Shown: positions 37,679-46,760 of the stretch, in pieces | How positions within the stretch are numbered: position 1 is the first letter of the stretch | Layout: each line of letters starts with the position of its first letter | Position numbers and translations under genes: made by a program | Assembly: GCA_009746045.1 (NCBI GenBank) | Contig: RPFO01000175.1 | Span: 1,956,898 to 2,020,897 of the forward strand | Direction of reading: 5' to 3' | Length of the DNA stretch: 64,000 bases | From: Mesostigma viride | Taxonomy: Eukaryota > Streptophyta > Mesostigmatophyceae > Mesostigmatales > Mesostigmataceae | Notes under the pieces: model-generated | The model's database searches: none | The model's input: only the letters and a program-made list of their open reading frames with translations | Told to the model about the DNA's origin: nothing

Positions 37679-38114
37679 TACATTCTAAGCTACTAATTCC
37701 TGCAAGGGTGGGAATGTAAAGGGCCCTTGCTCTAGGTGCACCAGGGCACTTGCATCCCCATGATCTTCAAGCTATGCCCAGCGAAGGGGGAGCCTGTCAT
37801 GGGGGGGAAGATCATCATGGCTATACAAAAAGCTAGGGCATGGCATCTCAGCAGAGAGTTACTCCCTGCATGGGCACAACATTACTAAATAAGGCTAGGC
37901 ATCGTCTGGAGTGTGGCACATCATAGGCACACATGTACATGATTAAATAAAGCGCGGGGCTTAGCTGGGATAGTGCCTCTAGGAGGCGTACATGTACATG
38001 GCCACGGTCTATCGTATTCTGCACTACTACTGCTGTATTCCCCTAAGCTGGGGCGTCTGGAGTCGCTGGGGCCGCGGGGGGGGGGGGGGTCGCCTGCCAG
38101 GGCTTGTGGCCGAC

Positions 38115-38447
38115 TTAGATGGCCGCCCCCTTCCAGTACACCGGCTGGCCCGCCTTGGTCTGCCGGAGCTGGAGGTAGGTTGGCCATAGCTCCCGTCGCC
38201 GTTGTTGCTTCGCCAGGGTCAAGTCGTCATCAAGGGTGAAGAGAGTCTTCTCGAGCCGCTTGCGGCGTCTGAGACAAGAAATCTTGTCCGCCGGGGTCTT
38301 AAAGGTGAGAAGGAGCGGGGGCGGCCCTGCCTTACCCCGCGCGCGGGGAAGGCGGTGGGCGGCCAGCTCGATCTCACCGTTAAGGCCCATGGGACCAAGG
38401 ATTTCTCTCTCAAACGCACGCAAAAGCTTTTCGGAAGTCTCACCCAC
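38115..38447 (-). pseudogene. LINE ORF1-like C-terminal domain
   Basis: About 110 residues. The block PPPLLLTFKTPADKISCLRR, RRKRLEKTLFTLDDDLT, RRRELWPTYLQLRQ and PVYWKGAAI parallels PPPVLLTFPSPEDKQRFLSR to VYWRGGDLMI at 60542-60808. The pattern (a beta strand VLLTF, a basic helix, LDDDLT, RR.LWP, YW.G) is that of the C-terminal domain of L1-type ORF1 proteins, which bind the element RNA. There is no credible start within the copy. Confidence 0.6.
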
Positions 38448-38559
38448 ATCAATCCAAAAACGCGTTTTTACTCCCTGAAAATTATTTCAAGATAGGCTAA
38501 TAGTCAGTTTGGCCTCAAATTTGGCACCAAGGTGCCTAATCAGATATCTTATGGTGGCA

Positions 38560-39038
38560 TGTGGTCAAATAATTTTTTGGGAGTCGGCAGCATGGTGCCA
38601 TGGTGACATTTGCTAGCATAAAAATACCAAATTTTCAGCACTTTCTGGCATGTATGCGTATATAATGACATCAAATGAACTCAGTTGGGCCTGGAACTTT
38701 GAACATGTTATAAACACATTCCATGCAGCATGCCCACAAAGTCTCAGGCTGGTTGGATCACAAAGTGGTGACAGATGCTAGCATAAATACCCCCAAAATG
38801 CAGTTTTTCATGGTTTTCCAAGGGTTTCATCACACATATGCATATATAATGACACCAAATGAACTCAGTTGGGCGTGGAACTTTGCATATGTTCTAAACA
38901 TATCCCATGCAGCATGCCCACAAAGTTTCAGGCTGGTTGGATCACAAAGTGGTGACAGATGCTAGCATAAATACCACAAAAATGCAGTTTTTCATGGTTT
39001 TTCAAGGGTTTCATCACACATTTGCATATATAATGACA
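38560..39038. repeat. 184-bp tandem repeat, left part
   Basis: Units beginning aatgacaccaaatgaactcag start at 38664, 38848 and 39032, a period of 184 bp. A partial unit lies to the left, with ggtgacatttgctagcataaa. Each unit contains acaaagtctcaggctggttg and gacagatgctagcataaata. The array is interrupted at 39038 by the LINE and resumes at 43615. Confidence 0.9.
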
Positions 39039-39108
39039 CGCGGTCGGGCTCCAGGCCGCCTTCCCCTCGCTCCCTAGGCCCCCGGCCTTCCTGGCCCTAG
39101 TTGCGCAG

Positions 39109-41385
39109 GTGCGGGCGACATTTCTTTCCGCCGCCCCCCCGGTGACGGCCTCGACTCTTTGGGGGTATGTCTTGGAAGGATATCACGCCGGCTGCCGGCT
39201 GCCGTGGCATCTCCCGGCCGCCCGGCAGGAAGAGCTGCTTTCCCTGGACGAGCGGGTGGGTCAGGAGGTGGTCGAGTTCGTCACGGCGGTGGCTCGAGAC
39301 GCTCAGGTCTCGGTGCGGGCGGCCTACCTCGCGGGCGGCGCCGACCTGGGCCTCATGTCCCCGCGGCAGCTGCGCCTCTTCTTGGACGCCCAGGCCCCGC
39401 CTCCCGGCCCGGTTGCCAGTGGGGGCTTTCTCATCACCTCCCTCAGCCTGGCGCAGGCCGCCATGCTGCGTGTGGAGTTCGGGGCCCCCATCGCGGTTCA
39501 GGGCGGCCAGGCCATCTTGGTGGACTCGGCCGGGCGCGCCCAGCCCCTAACCGCGGGGACGCCTGTTTCTGCCTTCCTCCACGACATCCTGGAGTTGGCA
39601 GGCATCCCGCACGAATGGCACCCCGCGGCTGACCAACCGGTCGGCATCCTCTCGCGCGCCCAGATTGCCGCTCTCCCGGGTTGCTGGGAGGCCGGCTGGG
39701 ACCCGCCCCCCCCTCATGTCCGGTCCCTTCTGGAGGGGGACGACCCCGAGTCGGGCTCCTGTGCCATCTGCCTTGAGCCCTTCCGGCCGGGGGATGGCTT
39801 GTGTCGCCTGCCCGCGTGCGGCCACACATTCCATCAAGCGTGCATCGCGCGCAGCTTGCTCCACTCCGTGCCGCGCTGCCCGTTGTGCCGGGCTGTTGTG
39901 CCGCCCCCTGGGACTGCGCTTCCTCTCGGCCCGCCCCCGGTCTCGCTGGGTCCCCTGCCGGGTCCCCACCGGGCCCCGGGGCCAGCTGCCTCCCCGACCC
40001 CTCGGCCTCCGCCCCCGGCCTCGTTGCCGGGGCCTGGGGTGGTCGCGGGCGCGCTGGCGAGTCCCCCTGGGAGGGGCGCCGGCGTTCTCGATCCCCCTCC
40101 GCTGGGGGTCTCCCCGGTGGGCACTGCCTCCTCCGTGGCCCCGGCGGGCCTGCCGGGCGCTGGTCGGGTCGTGGTGCGCGCGCCTGCCGGCCCGGCTGGG
40201 GAGACGCCGCAGGCCCCACGTCCTGCCTTTGCTGGCGCCGCTCCCCGCCACTCAGCGCCCGCCGACGGCCTTCACCGGTGTGCCGTGCTGCTTCCCACGG
40301 GGTCCCCGTGTGCGGGTGTGTTCCACAACCGTAACCTCCTCTGCCAGCACCTTCGCGCTGTGCACCCCGATCTCGGCGCGGCGGATCTGCAGGCCATGAG
40401 CTGTTACCGGTGCCCGGAAGCTCACTGCCAGCGGGTGTACTCCATTCACGGGCGCGCTCAGCACGCGCGCGCCTGTGTTGCTCAACGGCCCCTCAACCGG
40501 CCAGCAGTCCCGGCCCCCTCCCCCCCTCCCGCCTCGGCTCCCACCGGCTCCCAGCCCCCGCCGCCCGACTACTCGGCCAGTTGGCGTTGGCTTGACACGG
40601 TTCCCTGGGATGCATGCGCCATCAACCCGACGTCTACCCTGACCGACCTCCCCCACCGCGCGCGTAGCCTTTTCGCGCAATGTGCAATCGTTTCTCTCCG
40701 GCGCATGCACGCCGCTCCGGACGACCCGCTGGGCTTTAAACTGCACATGGTGACCCCCCGCCTGCTCCTCACCCCTCTCGGGCGTGGTGTGCGCGGCCTC
40801 CAGGGTGCGGTTATTGCCCGTTGCCGACGCTTTCTGCAGGGGGACTGGGAGGGGCTGTTTGGCGTGCCGCCCCCGCGCACGGCCCGGCTGTCGGGGGAGG
40901 TCAACTTCGAGCGGGTGGCCGCCGACGTCATCCGCCTCGTCCGCGAGGGGCAGCTCAGCCGGGCCATGACCCGCTTGGAAATGGCCAAGCTCGCCCCCGC
41001 CAATGCGGCTACCCTGGCGGCCTTGGAGGCTCTTCACCCTGCGGAGCCCGGATTCCAGCTGCCCGTGCCGGACCCCCTGCCGGCCCCCCTCCGGCTGGAC
41101 CGCGACTGCTTCCTGGAGGTGATGCGTGCGGTCCCGCGGGCTTCCTCTACCGGGCCGTCGGGCTGGCGCTACGAGCACTTGGAGGTCCTGGTGGGGCATG
41201 GGGGCGAGGACATTCTCTTTGACACCCTCATTGACCTGGCGGCTGGTCGCGTTCCTCCCGCTGCGCGCGAGTGGTTAGCGGGCGCTCGCCTCCTCGCTCT
41301 GCTCAAGGGTGTCTTGCCCCCCCCGAGGGCAAGGTGCGCCCGATCGCCTGCGGTGAGGTGCTCCGCAAGCTCGTGGGCAAAGTGA
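39109..41385 (+). CDS. REL-type LINE protein, N-terminal part: RING-H2 and C2H2-like zinc fingers
   Basis: The nominal start is a GTG, but the frame is open back to 39037, so the true N terminus is missing. Residues 218-260 form a RING-H2 finger (CAIC, then ACGHTFHQAC, then CPLC), the fold of many E3 ubiquitin ligases. A Pro-rich linker (about 265-380) leads to two zinc-finger-like units, CAVLLPTGSPCAGVFHN...H and CPEAHCQRVYSIHG...C, of the kind that bind target DNA in R2-like elements. After about residue 520 comes a conserved pre-RT region (STGPSGWRYEHLEVL, ARLLALLKGVLPPP). From the C-run 41317-41324 onward the real protein continues in another frame, so the last 20 residues are spurious. 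Confidence 0.85.
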   Translation: MRATFLSAAPPVTASTLWGYVLEGYHAGCRLPWHLPAARQEELLSLDERVGQEVVEFVTAVARDAQVSVRAAYLAGGADLGLMSPRQLRLFLDAQAPPPGPVASGGFLITSLSLAQAAMLRVEFGAPIAVQGGQAILVDSAGRAQPLTAGTPVSAFLHDILELAGIPHEWHPAADQPVGILSRAQIAALPGCWEAGWDPPPPHVRSLLEGDDPESGSCAICLEPFRPGDGLCRLPACGHTFHQACIARSLLHSVPRCPLCRAVVPPPGTALPLGPPPVSLGPLPGPHRAPGPAASPTPRPPPPASLPGPGVVAGALASPPGRGAGVLDPPPLGVSPVGTASSVAPAGLPGAGRVVVRAPAGPAGETPQAPRPAFAGAAPRHSAPADGLHRCAVLLPTGSPCAGVFHNRNLLCQHLRAVHPDLGAADLQAMSCYRCPEAHCQRVYSIHGRAQHARACVAQRPLNRPAVPAPSPPPASAPTGSQPPPPDYSASWRWLDTVPWDACAINPTSTLTDLPHRARSLFAQCAIVSLRRMHAAPDDPLGFKLHMVTPRLLLTPLGRGVRGLQGAVIARCRRFLQGDWEGLFGVPPPRTARLSGEVNFERVAADVIRLVREGQLSRAMTRLEMAKLAPANAATLAALEALHPAEPGFQLPVPDPLPAPLRLDRDCFLEVMRAVPRASSTGPSGWRYEHLEVLVGHGGEDILFDTLIDLAAGRVPPAAREWLAGARLLALLKGVLPPPRARCARSPAVRCSASSWAK

Positions 41386-43481
41386 TCTGCCGCCAAAAGG
41401 CGCCCGAGCTCCGTGCCTTTTTCTGCCCGCCCCTCGCAGCGGGTGAGACCTCGGTGGCGGCCCAGCTGGGGGTGACGACTCCAGGCGGGGCGGATATCCT
41501 CATCCATTCGGTGCAGGCCTACCTCGAGGCCCACCCCACCCACGCTGTCGTCAAGGTCGACTGCCACAACGCGTTCAACAGTCTGTCCCGCGCCAGCATG
41601 TTTGCGGCCGTCATGGAGTCCTTCGAGGACTTGTACGCTTGGACAGCCGTGTGCTACGGCCAGCCCGGCCAACTGGTTCACATCATGGAGGACGGCACTC
41701 GCGGCGGCCTGCTGTCGCGGTCGGGCACCCAGCAAGGGGACCCCCTGGGACCCCTGTACTTTGCCGCCCCCCTCCAGGGTTGCCTCCAAGCGGTCCATGC
41801 TGCCCACCCGGCGGTCGCTATTCAGGCCTACTTGGATGATATCTACCTTCTGGGCCCTGTGCCGGACACCACCGCGGCTCTGCTGGCACTGCAGACCGCG
41901 GTGGCCGACATCAACCTCCAGTTGACCCTTGCCAAGTGCGCGGTGTACTCGCCCCAAGGTGATTGCTCCGGCTTTCCGCCCCAGCTCTTGGGCCGGGACG
42001 AGCGCCTCCATGGGTTGGATGTCCTCGGCGTTCCGGTTGGCGACCCCGCGTTTGTCATCGATGCTCTGCGGGCCGCCCTCGAGGCACGCACTGAGGTACT
42101 GCCCTTGATTGCGCGCCTTCATGATTCGCAGACCAAGGGTCTGCTTCTGTGGTTTTGCGCTCACCCTCGCGTCGTTCACTGGCTCCGGGGCGCTCTTCCG
42201 TCTCAGGTCCGGCTGGCCGCCGAGGGCCACGACGAACGCATCCAGTCGGCCTTGGCGCAGCTGGTCCCGGGCCCCGACCTCCCGCCACATGCTATTCGCA
42301 TTGCCTCCCTGCCTGCACGGATGGGTGGCTGCGGTCTGACTCGTGCCGCCCGGCTGGCCCCAGCAGCCTTTTTGGGCTCCGTCGCTCAGTCGTGGGCGGA
42401 AAGCTGCCGGCTCCTGCCCCTTTTGGCAACGGCAGCGCCTGACCTCCTGGACCCCAGCAGCCCTTTGCCCTTCGTCACCGCCATCCAGGAGGCCTATGCT
42501 GAGATCCAGCAGGCCTGTTCTCCCGTCCGTGCCGCTCAGGCGGTACAGCGCCACCTCCCTCGCGGCACTCCCTCGGTCGCCTCCGTTCAATCTCCCGCCG
42601 CATTCCCTGCTCGCGTCATCGATAAACACCAGAAAACCTACGCGGGTATTCTGCACACGGCTGATTGGATTGCTCTTTTCGCGGACCTCAACGCCCAGGG
42701 ACGTGCGTGGCTGTTCTCGCTTTCCTTGCGGAGTGTGGGCTCGGCGTACCTTCGTGCTCTTCCCATGGCCCCCCCATTCGCCTTGGCTCCCAGCCACTAC
42801 TCGGTGGCGCTCCGGCACCAGCTATTTGCCCCGCAGCCTCTTGTTCCGGCCGGGCGGCCTTGTGGTAGCTGTGGGCAGCCGCTGGATCCCACGGGGACTC
42901 ACTACCTTGCCTGCATGGGGGGCCAACAGAATCAGAATTGGTATTTGTATTTGCACACTGTCCTCCTGACGGTGGTGCTCGCCATGATTCGGTCGGTTTT
43001 CCCCCACGCGAACATCCGGTCCGAGGATGCGGATGGCGCTGCCTTCTATTCCCCCAACCACCGGCCTGACATCGTGGTGCTGGACTTTGAGGGGGGTGGC
43101 CGGCATCTGCTTATTGACGTTTCGGTGGCGCGGCCCTTGGCTCTTAGCCACGTGGCTGGGGCCTCCCTCACGGCAGGTTACACGGCGGACCGGGCGGAGC
43201 GGGCCAAGCTCCTGGCCTACGGCGACGTCGGGCACCATCGTGTGGTGCCCTTTGTCCTGGAGGAGTTTGGGGCCATGGGGCCCCTGACCTCCGCCTTCTT
43301 CAAGGAGTGTTGCCGGCTCCGGGAGGACCGGCTGGACCTGGAGGGCCAGCGGGCCCCATGGTCGGCGCGGACCTGGACGTCATATTGGCGTCAGCGCCTG
43401 TCGGTGGCGCTGACTCGGGCCATGGCTGACATCATGCTCCGCCGTACGCGGGCTGATTTTGCGGTGCAGCAGGGCTATTAG
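41271..43481 (+). CDS. REL-type LINE protein, C-terminal part: RT and restriction-like endonuclease
   Basis: True continuation begins after the C-run 41317-41324 with EGKVRPIACGEVLRKLVGKV. The RT has catalytic Asp in VVKVDCHNAFNSLSR, SGTQQGDPLGPLYFA, and QAYLDDIYLLG with the second catalytic pair. Near residue 530 is a CCHC unit, CGSCGQPLDPTGTHYLAC, and then the endonuclease: HRPDIVVLDFEGGGRHLLID with the PD...D pattern, followed by AKLLAY (K...Y). That order (CCHC then PD-D/E-K) is the mark of restriction-like endonucleases in early-branching LINEs, which nick the target. The end, ADFAVQQGY, is shared with 5425-5484. Spurious residues precede the C-run in this frame. Confidence 0.88.
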   Translation: MVSGRSPPRSAQGCLAPPEGKVRPIACGEVLRKLVGKVICRQKAPELRAFFCPPLAAGETSVAAQLGVTTPGGADILIHSVQAYLEAHPTHAVVKVDCHNAFNSLSRASMFAAVMESFEDLYAWTAVCYGQPGQLVHIMEDGTRGGLLSRSGTQQGDPLGPLYFAAPLQGCLQAVHAAHPAVAIQAYLDDIYLLGPVPDTTAALLALQTAVADINLQLTLAKCAVYSPQGDCSGFPPQLLGRDERLHGLDVLGVPVGDPAFVIDALRAALEARTEVLPLIARLHDSQTKGLLLWFCAHPRVVHWLRGALPSQVRLAAEGHDERIQSALAQLVPGPDLPPHAIRIASLPARMGGCGLTRAARLAPAAFLGSVAQSWAESCRLLPLLATAAPDLLDPSSPLPFVTAIQEAYAEIQQACSPVRAAQAVQRHLPRGTPSVASVQSPAAFPARVIDKHQKTYAGILHTADWIALFADLNAQGRAWLFSLSLRSVGSAYLRALPMAPPFALAPSHYSVALRHQLFAPQPLVPAGRPCGSCGQPLDPTGTHYLACMGGQQNQNWYLYLHTVLLTVVLAMIRSVFPHANIRSEDADGAAFYSPNHRPDIVVLDFEGGGRHLLIDVSVARPLALSHVAGASLTAGYTADRAERAKLLAYGDVGHHRVVPFVLEEFGAMGPLTSAFFKECCRLREDRLDLEGQRAPWSARTWTSYWRQRLSVALTRAMADIMLRRTRADFAVQQGY

Positions 43482-43614
43482 GTTCCTCCCGTTAGGCGTT
43501 TCCATTGGTCTTATCGTAGTATAGAGCTTTGACATGGCTCTGTATATAGGTTTATAGCTGGGCGTTTGCTTTGGTTTGAGTGATTTCACTCTGCTGTAAG
43601 TAATTATATTTTTA

Positions 43615-43800
43615 ATATATAATGACATCAAATGAACTCAGTTGGACCTGGAACTTGGCACATGTTCGAAACACATCCCATGCAGCCTGCCCACAAAGCT
43701 TCAGGCTGGTTGGATAACAAATTGGTGACAGATGCTAGCATAAATACCACAGAAAAAGCAGCTTTCTATTTTTCTTCCAAGGGTTTCATGGCAATCATTC
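43615..43800. repeat. 184-bp tandem repeat, right part
   Basis: The array continues after the LINE with aatgacatcaaatgaactcag, gcttcaggctggttggataa and gacagatgctagcataaata. This unit is more diverged than those at 38660-39038 and is the last one recognisable. Confidence 0.85.
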
Positions 43801-43881
43801 CACCTTGGTGTACAGAAGGTTCCAAACAACACATGATTACATTATGCATCATATTTACAATCCTCACGGTGGGGGTGGGCT

Positions 43882-44060
43882 ACGCACCCCATAGTGGTCT
43901 ACCTGCGTTGGAACGCCAGAAGTTCTTCGAGGACTTGCATAGCCTTGAGGGGGCCACCCCGGCCCGCCACTTTTTGGTTATGCTGCTAGACGCCAATGCC
44001 ACGCTCCCCGTGGGTACTGCTGGCAGTCGCTTTGCGCCTGCTGACACTGCTGCTAATGAC
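43882..44060 (+). pseudogene. APE-like endonuclease fragment of the LINE
   Basis: GVGYAPHSGLPALERQKFFE and, further on, LLDANATLPVG match the AP-endonuclease fold of LINEs (xVYAPhsg...Er..F and the D.NA catalytic box). The segment between and after these is much shorter than a full domain (about 230 residues), so it cannot be active. It is out of frame with the RT part. Confidence 0.65.
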
Positions 44061-44116
44061 AGGCCTTTGACACGGTCCTCTGGGAGGCTCTTTGGGCCAT
44101 CCTAGCTCTGGACCGC

Positions 44117-45259
44117 GTGCCACCAGCGTTTATTGCTGCCATTCGCCGACTGTATGAGGGCTCACAGGCAGTAGTGCGGACTGCGGAAGGCACCACCCCA
44201 CCATTCCCCCTTCACCACGGGGTGTGGCAAGGTTGTGTCCTGTCTCCATACCTGTTCATTATTGTCGTGGACCACGTCATGCGCCAGGCACGTGCGCGCT
44301 TTACTGCTCTTAAGGGGTTCGAGCCAGGCTTGGACATCCTTAACGAGCGTGGGCACGGCGGGGTTAGCACGGGTTACCGCCTGGCTGACCTGATTTATGC
44401 GGACGACACCACCCTCATCGCGCGCCCCGAGCACATTCAGACCTGGCTGGACTGTCTGGGCCTGGAGGCGAGGGCGGTGGGGTTGGAGATTAGTGTCAAA
44501 ACTGAGGCGATGGTGATTGGGGCCTCCAGTCGCCCACCGCTGCCGCGCCTGCTAGACGGGACGGAGGTCCCACTCCGCGACCGCTTCAAGCTGTTGGGGA
44601 GTTGGCTTCCGGACACTGCCGACGATGTGGACACCCGCATCGGCCTTTCCTGGGCCAAGCTCCGTTCGCTCAACACCTACTGGCGCTCCAAGGGCCTGGA
44701 CGAGCACCGCAAGCGCATGCTCTTCAAGGTCCTCGTCCTCACGGTGCTCACGTATGGCGCCGAGGCATGGACACTCACGGCAACCCTGGCAGCCAAGCTA
44801 GACGGCACGGTCACCCGGATGCTCCGACAGGTCCTGAATGTCGGGTTTTCTCAGCGTAGGTCCTTAGAGTCTTTGTATCACGGTATGCCGCGTATTTCGG
44901 ACGAGATTAGACAGCGTAGGATAGCATTTGTAGGACATCTTGCTCGCACCAGCCAGGTCGACACCGCCCTTGGTCTGGCCGGTCCTCAGCGGCTCGGCCA
45001 ACCGGGGCGGCACATTTTGACCTGGCCTGGCCCCAAGAACATTCCTAAAAAGGTAGGGAAACATGCCATGACCTATACCCAGATGTTGCTGGACGACCTA
45101 GTGGTCCCAGCCCAGTTTGAGTACCGCATCCACTCTCTCTCCCGTCTTTGGACTGCCATGCAAGACAAGACGCGGTGGAAGAAGATTGTCAAGGCGCACA
45201 CGCCAGCCCCTGTGGGCAAGCCGCCTCCCCCCAAACGGAGGAGCCGTTTTGATGAGTAG
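44117..45259 (+). CDS. LINE reverse transcriptase, C-terminal 380 residues
   Basis: The frame is open upstream to about 44063, where AFDTVLWEALWAI carries the first catalytic Asp of the palm. Then come GVWQGCVLSPYLF, LADLIYADDTTLIARP (catalytic YADD), FKLLGSWLPDTADDVDTRIG, LTYGAEAWTLT, RRIAFVGHLARTSQVDT and a basic C terminus ending PPPPKRRSRFDE. It would copy LINE RNA at the nick, but the copy lacks fingers and most of the endonuclease, so it is inactive. The 3' UTR of about 145 bp leads to the stem-loop and tail. Confidence 0.87.
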   Translation: MPPAFIAAIRRLYEGSQAVVRTAEGTTPPFPLHHGVWQGCVLSPYLFIIVVDHVMRQARARFTALKGFEPGLDILNERGHGGVSTGYRLADLIYADDTTLIARPEHIQTWLDCLGLEARAVGLEISVKTEAMVIGASSRPPLPRLLDGTEVPLRDRFKLLGSWLPDTADDVDTRIGLSWAKLRSLNTYWRSKGLDEHRKRMLFKVLVLTVLTYGAEAWTLTATLAAKLDGTVTRMLRQVLNVGFSQRRSLESLYHGMPRISDEIRQRRIAFVGHLARTSQVDTALGLAGPQRLGQPGRHILTWPGPKNIPKKVGKHAMTYTQMLLDDLVVPAQFEYRIHSLSRLWTAMQDKTRWKKIVKAHTPAPVGKPPPPKRRSRFDE

Positions 45260-45496
45260 CGTAGATAGGCTTTTCTAGACTAGATATAGCTTAGAGTTAG
45301 GTTAGTTCGATTACGCGGCTTCCTCCACACCACCCATCCAACCTGGAATATGTGCTACATGATCTCCCAACGGAGACATGTTATAATTTAATTTAATTTA
45401 ATTTAATATTTACAATGCAGGAAGGCATACTTGGGGGCACATGCCTATAGTACAATGCATTAATAACACAGCTCTAGCCAGCTAGCTAGCTATATA

Positions 45497-45760
45497 GTGG
45501 CTAATGCCACACCCGGGGGCACGTTCTCACGGCCCTGCTGCATCCTTTTCCTTTTCTTCTTCTCTGCATCTGACAGGGGCCTGCCCCCCATCTTCTCATC
45601 CACCAGCCTGGTGAGCACCCTGACGTTGGTGACTTGCGTCAGCTACCCTACCCCCATGGCACGCTTGGCCTTACGCTTGGTGAAGGTGGAGGGGTGGGTG
45701 CGACAGTTGGTCTGGGTTTTCATCACCCCCTTCCTCCAGTGCATGCGTGTGCTCCAACGC
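45497..45760 (-). pseudogene. Basic protein fragment, minus strand
   Basis: Not recognised. On the minus strand, CRTHPSTFTKRKAKRAMG and, after a one-base shift, VTNVRVLTRLVDEKMGGRPL then DAEKKKRKRMQQGRENVPPG read as plausible coding sequence ending at a stop at 45497. The Lys/Arg-rich composition suggests nucleic-acid binding or a nuclear signal. It could be a last exon of a transposon gene. The adjacent ACGC microsatellite cuts off anything further upstream. Confidence 0.3.
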
Positions 45761-45875
45761 CTAAGCAGAGAAGCACACACACATACACACTCACACACAC
45801 GTCGATCCCTTACCCACCCACCCACACATACCCACATACACATGTATCCACCCACCCATGCATTATTACACGTAG

Positions 45876-45922
<47 letters not shown>

Positions 45923-45926
45923 CGTA

Positions 45927-45958
<32 letters not shown>

Positions 45959-45959
45959 T

Positions 45960-46046
<87 letters not shown>

Positions 46047-46052
46047 TGCACG
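45876..46052. repeat. (ACGC)n microsatellite
   Basis: About 175 bp of nearly perfect ACGC/CACG units. Long His-Thr-Ala-Arg and Cys-Val-Arg-Ala frames across it on both strands are repeat artefacts. To the left (45775-45860) the sequence is a looser CACA/CCCA-rich simple repeat. Confidence 0.97.
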
Positions 46053-46184
46053 CCGTGTTGGTCTGTACGGCAGTACGGGGTACTCCGTAAAACCCTTGCG
46101 TACTGTAAAAATACAGGTATTTTTGCGAGGGGTAAAAAATACGCGAAAAAAATACGCAGTACGGCATACACTAGGAAGGGGGGT

Positions 46185-46760
46185 GTGACATTTTGTGATA
46201 TTTTGTGACATATCACGTGACATTTTGTGATGTGGATGTGACAAAATGTGACATTTTGTGATTTTTTGTGACAAAACTGTGATATTCTGTGACATTTCGT
46301 GACAAATCATGTGATAAAACCAGCATATTCTGTGATTATCTTTGTGACAAAAACAAGGAAATTATCACAAAATATCAATGTCACGACTTGACAAAACGCA
46401 CTGACAAAATCCGTGACATTATCACTGATATATCACGAAAAAAAGGGTGACAAATCCGTGACATTATCACTGATATATCACGAAAAAAAGGGTGACAAAT
46501 CCGTGACATTATCACTGATATATCACGAAAAAAGGGTGACAAATCCGTGACATTATCACTGATATATCAGGAAAAAAGGGTGACAAAATCCGTGACATTG
46601 TCACTGATATATCAGGAAAAAAGGGTGACAAAATCCGTGACATTGTCACTGATAAATCTAGGGAGAAAACAGTGACATAAAACCACGGGCGATCATGACA
46701 TATCACACAGATATATCGTGACATGTCACACAGATATATCAGAACACATTCCAAAGCAAA
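46185..46760. repeat. Left subterminal repeat array of CACTA element 2
   Basis: Many copies of gtgacattttgtga-like units, followed by a 53-bp-scale tandem repeat (gacaaatccgtgacattatc, then actgatatatcac) repeated at least five times between 46400 and 46660. Confidence 0.9.

Larger units (their letters stand above)
37497..38447 (-). mobile_element. ORF1-only LINE derivative (HAL1-like), minus strand
   Basis: In the sense direction (right to left) this has an ORF1-like C-terminal domain (38447 to 38115), a 3' UTR, then a CTCC-GTTG-GGAG stem-loop and an (ATTA)n tail at 37497-37517. The tail type matches the RT-bearing LINE copies, yet no RT lies between ORF1 and the tail. A second example is at 60123-60808. 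Such ORF1-only relatives that borrow the RT of full elements are known in mammals as HAL1. The 5' limit is approximate. An 83-bp LINE scrap is inserted inside (37596-37678). Confidence 0.6.
39039..43614 (+). mobile_element. LINE with RING-H2, zinc fingers, RT and restriction-like endonuclease
   Basis: A 4.58-kb non-LTR element inserted in the 184-bp satellite. ATATATAATGACA is duplicated at 39026-39038 and 43615-43627. The single reading frame is already open at the left TSD, so this copy is 5' truncated and lacks its own start. The ORF is broken once, at an eight-C run (41317-41324). The 3' UTR is 133 bp, ending in an AT-rich stretch with no long tail. A truncated sibling is at 5291-5486. 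The domain order places it with REL-endonuclease LINEs (R2/NeSL/Utopia-type); I do not assign a named clade. Confidence 0.9.
43862..45405 (+). mobile_element. APE-type LINE, internally deleted, with 11-bp TSD
   Basis: ATATTTACAAT is duplicated at 43851-43861 and 45406-45416. The element has an endonuclease fragment (43882-44060), a junction near 44060 where most of the endonuclease and the RT N terminus are missing, then the RT C-terminal half, a 3' UTR, a stem-loop TCTCCCAACGGAGA (45363-45376) and a (TTTAA)n tail. It is the best-preserved relative of the LINE pieces at 1-3986 and 36790-37273. Confidence 0.88.

Noticed and set aside
39443-43238. Long antisense frames (up to 549 residues) opposite the REL-type LINE
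   Set aside because: High GC content leaves antisense frames open. The plus strand carries RING, RT and endonuclease motifs; the antisense products have none.
45497-46310. Long His-Thr-Ala-Arg and Cys-Val-Arg-Ala open frames on both strands
   Set aside because: They are translations of the ACGC microsatellite, which lacks stops in several frames. Only the short basic segment at 45497-45760 on the minus strand outside the repeat looks possibly coding.
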